Shown: piece after piece, positions 1 through 5,129 of the stretch
Numbering within the stretch: position 1 is the stretch's first letter
How the letters are laid out: the number at the start of each line of letters is the position of its first letter
Assembly: GCA_946478635.1 (NCBI GenBank)
Contig: CAMLCX010000195.1
Span: forward strand, 1 to 8,446
Length of the DNA: 8,446 nucleotides
Origin: an uncultured Pseudomonadota bacterium
GTDB taxonomy: Bacteria; Desulfobacterota_B; Binatia; UBA9968
Reading direction: 5' to 3'
Notes under the pieces: model-generated
What the model saw: only the letters and a program-made list of their open reading frames with translations
The model's database searches: none
Told to the model about the DNA's origin: nothing
Program-made: the position numbers and the translations under genes

Positions 1-731
1 TTGTGTTCGAGCTGGAAGACGAACTCTATCTCGTTATTCATCTGATGATCGCGGGACGATTCCATTGGAAACCGAAAGGCGCGAAGATCGCCCGCAAGTA
101 CGGCCAGGCCGCCTTCGATTTTCCTAATGGCACGTTGCTACTAACCGAAGCGGGTACCAAGAAACGCGCGTCGATCCATCTGGTTCGGGGCGAAGCCGCG
201 TTGCGGGAGCATGATCCGGGCGGCTTGGAAGTGCTCGACACCAGCCTCGACGAGTTTCGCGAAGCCCTGACGCGCGAAAATCACACATTGAAACGGTCGC
301 TGACCCATCCACACATGTTCAGCGGCATCGGCAATGCCTACTCGGATGAGATTCTCCATCGCGCGCGGCTGTCGCCGATCCGCTTGACAAAACAAATGAC
401 CGACCCTGAAATCGAGCGGCTTTACCACGCAATAAAGGATTCGCTGAACGATTGGGTGGAACGACTGCGAACGGAGCGCAAAGCACGATTCCCGGAGAAA
501 GTCACAGCGTTCCGCCCCGACATGGCCGTGCACGGCAAGTTCGGCAAGCCCTGTCCGGTCTGCGGCTCGCCGGTTCAGCGCATTGTGCACGCGGACAACG
601 AAACCAACTATTGCGCAAAGTGCCAGACCGGAGGGAAGCTATTGGCGGATCGGAGTTTGTCGAGACTATTGAAAGATGACTGGCCACGGAGTCTAGAAGA
701 GTTGGAGGAAATTAGAAAAGCACGAATGTAA
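1..731 (+). CDS. Fpg/Nei-family DNA glycosylase, 5'-truncated by window edge
   Basis: The product is a base-excision-repair glycosylase/AP lyase of the Fpg/Nei superfamily, which removes damaged bases and nicks the abasic strand. The frame is open from the first base, and the first visible residues ([13 protein letters not shown]) match the beta strand near residue 60 of Fpg. Roughly 50-60 residues, including the catalytic Pro-Glu N-terminus, therefore lie upstream, and the GTG at position 3 is not a true start. Numbering from that codon, the helix-two-turn-helix is [11 protein letters not shown] (108-118) and the C-terminal zinc finger is CPVC (184-187) plus CAKC (204-207). Oddities: the usual DPRRFG loop is not recognisable ([11 protein letters not shown] instead), the zinc-finger Arg that contacts DNA phosphate is Asn199, and about 33 residues follow the finger. 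This looks like a divergent subfamily. Damage specificity cannot be assigned. It converges on the transposase gene, with a REP pair between. Confidence 0.9.
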   Translation, partial: VFELEDELYLVIHLMIAGRFHWKPKGAKIARKYGQAAFDFPNGTLLLTEAGTKKRASIHLVRGEAALREHDPGGLEVLDTSLDEFREALTRENHTLKRSLTHPHMFSGIGNAYSDEILHRARLSPIRLTKQMTDPEIERLYHAIKDSLNDWVERLRTERKARFPEKVTAFRPDMAVHGKFGKPCPVCGSPVQRIVHADNETNYCAKCQTGGKLLADRSLSRLLKDDWPRSLEELEEIRKARM

Positions 732-741
732 AGACAGGGAT

Positions 742-812
742 GGTGCGCAAGCGCACCCTACATTAAGGTCATTACAACGCGCGATTTCATTTGTAGGGTG
801 CGCTTGCGCACC
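742..812. repeat. REP pair (BIME-like unit), copy 1
   Basis: Two inverted copies of a REP sequence. On the plus strand, GTAG at 793-796 is followed by the hairpin GGTGCGC-TT-GCGCACC (797-812). The exact inverse is hairpin 742-757 followed by CTAC (758-761). The inverted match is 21 bp (742-762 with 792-812), and the spacer is about 31 nt. A GTAG foot next to a hairpin is the feature recognised by characterised RAYT enzymes of enterobacteria. The unit starts 10 nt after the glycosylase stop and ends 2 nt before the transposase stop, so it could also form a hairpin at the 3' ends of both convergent transcripts. There is no clear T-tract, so it is not called as a terminator. Confidence 0.9.
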
Positions 813-814
813 GT

Positions 815-1357
815 CTATTCACCGAAATCGGAAATGATGCCTTCGTCGGCAGATGCCCAATCGGCTGGATACACGCCGTCGCTTACGTAGCGATGAAAAG
901 TCGAATACGGCCAATCAGCCGGCTGTGCAACGTAGCCATGCTTCACCGGATTATAGTGAATGTAGTCGATATGGTGTCGTAAGTCGGTATCGTCACGAAT
1001 CGTATGCTCCCAAAAGCGCCGCTGCCAAATGGCTCCTTCGCCTCGTTTTTGCCGTGATTCGGTTTTTCGCGAGTCGTGAACTCGCTCAGAGCACTGCCTA
1101 GTAACAAGTTGTTTGATCAGTGACCAACGAAGGGGAAAGTTTGCATCGGATTCAGGCAACTTCCAAACCGTGTGGAGATGATCGGGAAGTAATACCCACG
1201 CGATGCTTTGAAATGGCATTATTTTTCGCACGTCGTTTACAGCCTGTCGCAATGCGGTTCGGTAAGGCTCGTCAGTCAATATTGAGCGGCGGTCGAGGGT
1301 TTTAACAGTGAAGAAGTATGTGCCGCCGGGAACGTAGTTTCGTCGGTACTCCGACAT
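815..1357 (-). CDS. REP-associated tyrosine transposase (RAYT, Y1/HUH family)
   Basis: The product is a single-strand DNA nuclease/transposase of the IS200-like Y1 family (REP-associated branch), which cuts and joins REP hairpin DNA through a 5'-phosphotyrosine link. From ATG 1357 it is 180 residues, the normal size. The N-terminus YRRNYVPGGTYFFTV (4-18) is typical of the branch. The metal-binding HUH motif is H60-L-H62 in LLPDHLHTVW, followed by WQRRFWEH (111-118) and YIHYNPVKHG (132-141), where Tyr132 is the expected nucleophile. All key residues are present and the frame is intact, so the enzyme may be active. A TTG at 1375 would add six residues; ATG before SEYRR matches the family better. 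No strong ribosome site is visible. The gene is enclosed by two REP pairs with GTAG feet, the standard context of these domesticated transposases. It lacks the accessory gene and terminal structure of classic IS200/IS605 elements. Confidence 0.94.
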   Translation of the reverse strand: MSEYRRNYVPGGTYFFTVKTLDRRSILTDEPYRTALRQAVNDVRKIMPFQSIAWVLLPDHLHTVWKLPESDANFPLRWSLIKQLVTRQCSERVHDSRKTESRQKRGEGAIWQRRFWEHTIRDDTDLRHHIDYIHYNPVKHGYVAQPADWPYSTFHRYVSDGVYPADWASADEGIISDFGE

Positions 1358-1410
1358 ACGTGGTACCGTTCTCAATTTAGTGGCGACAAGGAAACAACCA
1401 TTGGGGAAAT

Positions 1411-1482
1411 GGTGCGCAAGCGCACCCTACGGTAAAGGTTGCCGCGACGCGTGATTGGCTTTGTAGGGTGCGCTTGCGCACC
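1411..1482. repeat. REP pair (BIME-like unit), copy 2
   Basis: Same architecture as the copy at 742-812. The hairpin at 1411-1426 with CTAC (1427-1430) is inverted against GTAG (1463-1466) with the hairpin at 1467-1482. The arms match perfectly over 20 bp. The 32-nt spacer resembles that of copy 1 (shared TAA-GGT and ACGCG-GATT blocks), so the two units are related over their whole length and not only in the hairpins. It lies 53 nt upstream of the transposase start and 8 nt beyond the GST stop, so it separates these two genes. Confidence 0.9.
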
Positions 1483-1490
1483 AACTGTTT

Positions 1491-2081
1491 TTATGGCATC
1501 GGAACAAACCCATGCTGTGAGCACACCCGTTCAATCCAAGCTCTGATCTTCGGAAAATCATCCAGCGGAAAGCCGCCTTCATGCGCTACGTGCGTATAGG
1601 CGAAAAGGGCGATGTCGGCGATGCTGTAATCGCCGACGAAGAAATCGTTCTTCGACAAGTGATCTTCCATGATCTTGAGTGCGGCCCGGCCGCCGTCGCG
1701 CTTGGATGCGAGCAACGCTGTCTTTTCCGGCGAGTCGGGTTTGTGCTGCAACCAGAAGCGGGACGTCGCGATGAACGGTTCGTGGCTGTATTGCTCGAAG
1801 AACATCCACTGGAAAATTTTACCGAGAGCTTTGCGGTCTTCCGGGAGAAATTGGGTGCCTTTGGCTAAATAGGCGAGGATGGCGTTGGATTCGGCCAGGA
1901 TAAAACCGTTGTCGTCCAGCACCGGCGTGCGGCCGTTGGGATTGATTTTGAGAAATTCCGCCGTGCGGCTTTCTCCCTTCAGAATGTCGACTTCGATGAT
2001 TTCGCACGGAATGCCGAGGTGCGCGAGCAGCAGGCGGACTTTGTAGGAGTTGCCGGAATAGGCGACGTTGTATAACTTCAC
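1491..2081 (-). CDS. Glutathione S-transferase family protein
   Basis: A cytosolic GST-fold protein of 196 residues, the usual size, expected to conjugate glutathione to electrophiles or act as a thiol-dependent reductase or isomerase. The thioredoxin-like N-terminal domain (about 1-75) begins MKLYNVAYSGNSYKVRLLL. Ser9 or Ser12 sits where the catalytic Ser/Cys of bacterial GSTs occurs. The cis-Pro is in RTPVL (Pro53), and the glutathione-binding Glu64-Ser65 is in ESNAIL. The helical C-terminal domain carries the N-capping motif SIAD (143-146). The start is a GTG at 2081, because the sequence matches the family from this residue and no later Met is plausible. No Shine-Dalgarno sequence precedes it, and the palindromic element at 2092-2209 forms its upstream region. 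The substrate is unknown. It is the last gene of the minus-strand series before the REP element and has no functional link to its neighbours that I can see. Confidence 0.93.
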   Translation of the reverse strand: MKLYNVAYSGNSYKVRLLLAHLGIPCEIIEVDILKGESRTAEFLKINPNGRTPVLDDNGFILAESNAILAYLAKGTQFLPEDRKALGKIFQWMFFEQYSHEPFIATSRFWLQHKPDSPEKTALLASKRDGGRAALKIMEDHLSKNDFFVGDYSIADIALFAYTHVAHEGGFPLDDFPKIRAWIERVCSQHGFVPMP

Positions 2082-2091
2082 AAAAAATTGA

Positions 2092-2209
2092 CGTTCAAAA
2101 CGTTCAAGCCGTTTAATCGCTGCGCTCCGTTCAAGCCCTCTCCTTCATCCTCCCCCGCGTCGCGGGGGAGGACAGAGGTGAGGGTTTGAGCGATTTGAAC
2201 GTTTTGAAC
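2092..2209. repeat. Palindromic intergenic element with strong GC hairpin
   Basis: Outer inverted arms TTCAAAACGTTCAA (2094-2107) and its complement (2195-2208) enclose a strong central hairpin. Its stem TCCTCCCCCGCG (2148-2159) pairs with 2161-2172 around T2160. A further imperfect pairing (CCCTC at 2137-2141 with GAGGG at 2180-2184) lies between. It fills the gap between the LVIVD gene stop (2220) and the GST start (2081). In the minus-strand transcript it would fold into a long stem that could block exonucleases or separate the two genes. There is no T-tract for a standard terminator. Confidence 0.8.
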
Positions 2210-2219
2210 TATTTGAACC

Positions 2220-3356
2220 CTATAGATCCGGTTCGAGTATCTCCAACCCCTCATATCGGTCGATGAGATAGAGCTTGCCGTCCTTGTCGTGAAAAACGTC
2301 GTTGCTCATGACGACATCGTGGCCTTTGCCGGGCAGCGGGACGTAGTAGCCCACTTCTTTCGGGACATAGGGATTGGAGAAGTCGACCGCGCGGAGTCCG
2401 CCGCCGAACCAGGTGACGTACAAGGTATTGCCGTAAACCTGCTCGGCCGGTTGGTGCGCGCCGAAGCGGGTGTGGCCCGTCGACTTGCCTTCGAACGGAA
2501 CGATGAATGTCGCGACCGGGAGCGGCAACTCTTCCCTGGTGATATCGATGACCCAAAGAAAAGCGTTGTGCGTGTCGTTCAGTTTTTCGCCGACTTCTTC
2601 ATCGGTGACGATCAGCCAATCACGCTCCATAATTTTGCCGAGCATCGGCAAGGTGGTGTGCGTCGGGCAAGGATAGGGCGGGCTATAATCGAGCGTGCTC
2701 ACCGTTTTGGGTTTGCTCATGTCGGAAATGTCGACGATGGCGAAGCCGGCGTGCCAGTAGCTGATGTAAAGACGGTCGCCGCGCCGAATCGGGTGGTGGC
2801 AGCGAGTGTCGGTGCCATGCCAGGTCGGCGTCTCACCCCCGGCGGTCCATTGCCCCGGCATCCACCAGCGGCAGACTTCTTCCGGTTTCTCGGGGTTTTT
2901 GAGATCCAGAATCATGGCGATGTTGCCGACGTATCCTTCCACGGTGGGCGAAATATAAGCGTAGCGCCCATCGAAGGTGAAACGGTGCAAGCCTTTGCCG
3001 GGCGCCTTGAAAAAGGCGATCTCGCGCGGCTTGGCGCGGTTGGAGATATCGAAAATCTTCATGCCGGCATCCGGCTCTTTTTTAGTCTTGTAGCGCTCGT
3101 AGTTGATCAGCATGAGATCGCCGCTCACGCGGACTTTATGGGAATGAATGCCTTCCGGCACTTCGAGCTGGGCGACGAGCTTGGGATGTTTCGGATCGCG
3201 CACGTCGAGGATGGAGGTTCCGTGCGGCGGATCGATGTGGCCTACGTAGGCGTAACCGTTCTCCACGACGATCGAACCGCCGCCTGGTAGATCGGTGCGG
3301 CCGATCTGTTTGATATTCTTGCTTACGCCCATTGGTGCACTGCCATTCGATGCCAT
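2220..3356 (-). CDS. LVIVD-repeat beta-propeller protein, function unknown
   Basis: A 378-residue protein built of repeated units ending in a strand such as SILDVRDPKHP, KIFDISNRAKP, MILDLKNPEKP, AIVDISDMSKP, WVIDITREELP and RAVDFSNPYVP. This is the LVIVD repeat pattern of beta-propellers with six or seven blades. No signal peptide is visible, so it is probably cytoplasmic. Histidines recur near the inner strand of successive blades (His73, His124, His187-188, His233, His301, His346) and might line the central cavity, as in metal-binding propellers. The start is ATG 3356, preceded by a perfect AAGGAGG 4 nt away. The open frame continues 26 codons further upstream, but that part is encoded by a palindromic repeat. 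The enzymatic role is unknown; a distant relation to the selenium-binding/methanethiol oxidase propellers is possible but unproven. It lies 164 nt downstream of the isochorismatase-fold gene, on the same strand. Confidence 0.88.
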   Translation of the reverse strand: MASNGSAPMGVSKNIKQIGRTDLPGGGSIVVENGYAYVGHIDPPHGTSILDVRDPKHPKLVAQLEVPEGIHSHKVRVSGDLMLINYERYKTKKEPDAGMKIFDISNRAKPREIAFFKAPGKGLHRFTFDGRYAYISPTVEGYVGNIAMILDLKNPEKPEEVCRWWMPGQWTAGGETPTWHGTDTRCHHPIRRGDRLYISYWHAGFAIVDISDMSKPKTVSTLDYSPPYPCPTHTTLPMLGKIMERDWLIVTDEEVGEKLNDTHNAFLWVIDITREELPLPVATFIVPFEGKSTGHTRFGAHQPAEQVYGNTLYVTWFGGGLRAVDFSNPYVPKEVGYYVPLPGKGHDVVMSNDVFHDKDGKLYLIDRYEGLEILEPDL

Positions 3357-3360
3357 CTTG

Positions 3361-3367
3361 CCTCCTT
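3361..3367 (-). promoter_or_regulatory. Ribosome binding site of the LVIVD gene
   Basis: AAGGAGG on the minus strand, 4 nt before ATG 3356. It is the strongest Shine-Dalgarno sequence in the window and fixes the start against the longer open frame. It lies only 2 nt from the edge of the 3370-3494 palindrome. Confidence 0.8.
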
Positions 3368-3369
3368 GG

Positions 3370-3494
3370 GAGGCCGTTGAAAAAGGCTCATTTGCTTCGT
3401 TGTGCTCGTTCGCCTCGCTCCAACGTACTATCATTGTACGCCTCCGCTCGTCGACCGTCGCACGCCTCGCAACTAAACCTTTTTGAACGGCCTC
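3370..3494. repeat. Symmetric 125-bp palindromic element
   Basis: The terminal inverted arms are GAGGCCGTTGAAAAAGG (3370-3386) and CCTTTTTGAACGGCCTC (3478-3494), matching at 16 of 17 positions. A central hairpin, CGTAC (3424-3428) and GTACG (3436-3440), has exactly the same centre, base 3432. The sequence between arms and centre is rich in TCG/CTC triplets and only partly self-complementary. It has no coding potential of its own, although the LVIVD frame reads partway into it. The defined ends, symmetry and lack of genes suggest a MITE-like or REP-like dispersed element in the leader of the LVIVD gene. Confidence 0.75.
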
Positions 3495-3520
3495 AAAATA
3501 ATAAATTTATTCAACGAGTT

Positions 3521-4159
3521 TTAAACACGCGCCTTGTGAATCATCTCAATGATCTGATTGGTTGTGCGCACGCGCGACATGCGCGGAAATACCAGCTCCA
3601 TGAGCATGTCGTGGGCGCGCTGATCGTGCGATGTGCCGCAGGCGTCGCTGGCGACGACCATGTTATAGTCCAGGTCCCGGCCTGAATACAAAGTCGACGT
3701 GACGCCGACATCGGTGGATCCGCCGGAAATAATAACCGTGTCGATGCCGCGCGTCCGCAGCGCCAGGTCGAGGTAGGTTTGGTGAAACGCGCTCCAGCGA
3801 TACTTGACGATGTAGTAGTCGTCGCCGTGCGGCTCCAGGTCGGCGAGCACGTCCGAGCTCTTGTCGCCCGCGATCACGTGCATCTTGGTCTTCGTCACTT
3901 CGCCGTTCGGCCAGGGTGTAAGAGAATTATTCGTGTCGGTGAGGAGCAGCGCCGTGGTTGCGTTGTCCGGTCGATGATTGCCTTTGGCGAAGAACACCGG
4001 CAAGCCGGCGGCGCGGGCCGCCTTGCCGAGGCGTACGGCGTTCTGAATCCACGGTTTCAAAACCCGCGGCTTTCCGGGCGCGGGTTCGGGCACATAGCCG
4101 TTCAAAATATCGAAGAACAACATGGCGGTCTTCTTCAGTTCAAAATGATTGACGTTCAT
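3521..4159 (-). CDS. Isochorismatase-fold hydrolase lacking the catalytic cysteine
   Basis: A 212-residue soluble protein of the isochorismatase/cysteine hydrolase superfamily, whose members cleave amides or, in isochorismatases, a vinyl ether. The expected Asp is Asp17 in MLFFDILNGYV and the expected Lys is Lys119 in YIVKYRWSAF. The nucleophile position, within SGGSTDVGVTST (145-156), is Gly152, not Cys. Isochorismatases of the EntB/PhzD type also lack this Cys, whereas nicotinamidase-like amidases require it, so a non-amidase activity or a non-catalytic role is likelier. No siderophore or phenazine genes are nearby, so the substrate is unknown. The start is ATG 4159, with GAGGAG 5 nt upstream (4165-4170); an in-frame codon at 4189 would lie inside the neighbouring gene. 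It follows the TrmJ-like gene by 10 nt and is probably co-transcribed with it. Confidence 0.9.
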   Translation of the reverse strand: MNVNHFELKKTAMLFFDILNGYVPEPAPGKPRVLKPWIQNAVRLGKAARAAGLPVFFAKGNHRPDNATTALLLTDTNNSLTPWPNGEVTKTKMHVIAGDKSSDVLADLEPHGDDYYIVKYRWSAFHQTYLDLALRTRGIDTVIISGGSTDVGVTSTLYSGRDLDYNMVVASDACGTSHDQRAHDMLMELVFPRMSRVRTTNQIIEMIHKARV

Positions 4160-4164
4160 TTTCT

Positions 4165-4170
4165 CTCCTC
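4165..4170 (-). promoter_or_regulatory. Ribosome binding site of the isochorismatase-fold gene
   Basis: GAGGAG on the minus strand, 5 nt before ATG 4159. Its first base overlaps the TAG stop of the TrmJ-like gene (4170-4172), an arrangement that favours translational coupling. Confidence 0.7.
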
Positions 4171-4928
4171 TAGCGAATCTTGACGCCACGCTTTTCTTTT
4201 TCCTCGACGACTTTCCAGCCCTGGTTGGTATACCATTCGATCTGGCGGAACATGCCGGTCAAGATCCGCACGTCCTTGTCCTCCAAACCGCCGCGCCCGA
4301 GAATGCGCCGCAAGGCGAGCAAGATATGCTCGGGGTTTTCCGAATCGAGAAAGCCGATCTTTAGCAGAGAATTTCGCATGATGTCGAACAGGCGTTCCAC
4401 CTGCTCGGCCTCGGCCCGCTGAATGCCCTCGCCAACCGCGGGCGCGAGCGATGCGACATAAAGCTCATAGAGAAAAATGACCGCCGCCTGGGCAACGTTG
4501 AGCGATTGATACTCCGGATGCGTCGGAATGGTTACCAGCAGCTGGCAATGTTCCAAATCCTTGTTGCTGAGCCCGTGATCCTCCGGCCCGAAGAGCAGCG
4601 CGACCTTGCCTTTCTGCGCCGCCTGAATGATTTCCGGCGCGATATCGCGCGGGAATTTGCTGTGGCTCCGATAGAGTCCTGCTCGGCAGGTGGTGCCGAC
4701 GACCAGGGTGCAGTCGGCGATCGCGGCGCGGATATTGTCGTGGCATTGGGTCGCGGCGAGAACATCCCGGCCATGCACGGCCATCGCCCGCGCCCAAAAG
4801 CTCCGGGTGCGCGCTTTGCCGACGACCGCAAGCTCTCTGACGCCGAGGTTTTTCATGGCCCGCGCCACCGAACCGATGTTGCCGGAACCATGCGGGCGAA
4901 CCATAACGACTCGAAGATTGGTCAGCAT
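4170..4928 (-). CDS. trmJ: TrmJ-type tRNA/rRNA 2'-O-methyltransferase (SPOUT family)
   Basis: A 252-residue SpoU/TrmH-fold methyltransferase, most like TrmJ, which methylates the ribose 2'-OH of nucleotide 32 in the tRNA anticodon loop using S-adenosylmethionine. The three family motifs are present. Motif 1 is RPHGSGNIGSVARAMKNLG near the N-terminus, with the conserved Asn and Arg. Motif 2 is LLFGPEDHGLSN. Motif 3 is IPTHPEYQSLNVAQAAVIFLYEL, which forms the trefoil knot with SAM. The C-terminal extension of about 90 residues, with the helical segment LFDIMRNSLLKIGFLDSENPEH, is typical of TrmJ. The start is ATG 4928; a TTG at 4940 would add four residues. No clear ribosome site precedes it, and repeat sequence lies directly upstream. 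The stop codon touches the ribosome site of the next gene. The exact target site is inferred from family likeness. Confidence 0.93.
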   Translation of the reverse strand: MLTNLRVVMVRPHGSGNIGSVARAMKNLGVRELAVVGKARTRSFWARAMAVHGRDVLAATQCHDNIRAAIADCTLVVGTTCRAGLYRSHSKFPRDIAPEIIQAAQKGKVALLFGPEDHGLSNKDLEHCQLLVTIPTHPEYQSLNVAQAAVIFLYELYVASLAPAVGEGIQRAEAEQVERLFDIMRNSLLKIGFLDSENPEHILLALRRILGRGGLEDKDVRILTGMFRQIEWYTNQGWKVVEEKEKRGVKIR

Positions 4929-4933
4929 AGAAT

Positions 4934-5125
4934 TAGGCAACAGGCACTAGGCAACAGGCATTAGTAAGAAAATGATTCTTGCATCGTTCAAGTCGTTCAA
5001 AACGTTCAACCGCTTCGCTCCGTTCAAGCCGTTAACCAACGCAGGAAATGGCACCAGGCAATAGCAGGAAAAAATCTCGGATTCGGGATTAAACTACTGC
5101 CTGATGCCTATTGCCTAATGCCTAT
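4934..5125. repeat. TAGGCA-type repeats as inverted arms across the intergenic gap
   Basis: Left arm: two tandem 14-bp units, TAGGCAACAGGCAC (4934-4947) and TAGGCAACAGGCAT (4948-4961). Right arm: CTGATGCCTATTGCCTA (5101-5117) and further GCCTAATGCC units up to 5125. Positions 4948-4964 pair with 5101-5117 at 15 of 17 bases, and a further AGGCAATAG unit lies at 5056-5064. The arms reach to 5 nt from the TrmJ start and 4 nt from the protease stop, so they fill the whole 201-nt gap. I see no gene and no convincing promoter inside. A degenerate simple-repeat origin is possible. Confidence 0.65.
4994..5030. repeat. Partial copy of the 2092-2209 element
   Basis: CGTTCAAAACGTTCAA (4994-5009) is identical to 2092-2107. 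CGCTTCGCTCCGTTCAAGCC (5011-5030) matches 2118-2137 at 19 of 20 positions. The 10 bases that separate these blocks in the other copy are reduced to one here, and the central GC hairpin is absent. The copy is nested between the TAGGCA arms, so this gap holds two repeat families. Confidence 0.75.
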
Positions 5126-5129
5126 CTTC

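Larger units (their letters stand above)
742..1482 (-). mobile_element. RAYT gene flanked by two REP pairs (REPtron-like element)
   Basis: A compact 741-bp unit of REP pair, RAYT and REP pair, filling the space between the glycosylase and GST genes. The two REP pairs are in the same orientation and nearly identical, so the unit has long direct repeats of about 71 bp at both ends, each internally inverted. No target-site duplication is evident at the outer edges. Gene and target sequences are known to co-occur in this way for RAYTs. Whether the whole unit moves or only the REPs spread cannot be told from one copy. Confidence 0.75.

Noticed and set aside
141..590. Minus-strand open frame opposite the glycosylase gene
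   Set aside because: It is a shadow of a clearly coding region that contains the zinc finger and H2TH.
742..812. CRISPR-like array from the repeated hairpin sequences
   Set aside because: There are only two inverted pairs flanking a transposase, with no regular spacing or spacers and no cas genes. The GTAG foot and adjacent RAYT explain them as REPs.
853..1101. Plus-strand open frame inside the transposase gene
   Set aside because: It lies antisense to the conserved catalytic part of the RAYT and has no family features or ribosome site.
2148..2172. Rho-independent terminator after the LVIVD gene
   Set aside because: The GC stem is strong, but no T-run follows on either strand; it is kept as part of a repeat element.
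2289..3290. Long plus-strand open frame of 333 codons opposite the LVIVD gene
   Set aside because: It is antisense to a gene with clear repeats, a strong ribosome site and family features. Its translation shows no recognisable domain, and long antisense frames are common in GC-rich DNA.
3357..3434. N-terminal extension of the LVIVD protein by 26 residues
   Set aside because: The extra codons are encoded by the palindromic element, and the AAGGAGG site just before ATG 3356 marks the true start.
4929..5129. Promoter for the TrmJ-like gene in the repeat-filled gap
   Set aside because: Candidate TTGAAC and TACTAA boxes are about 19 nt apart on the minus strand and lie inside repeat sequence, so the call is not supported.
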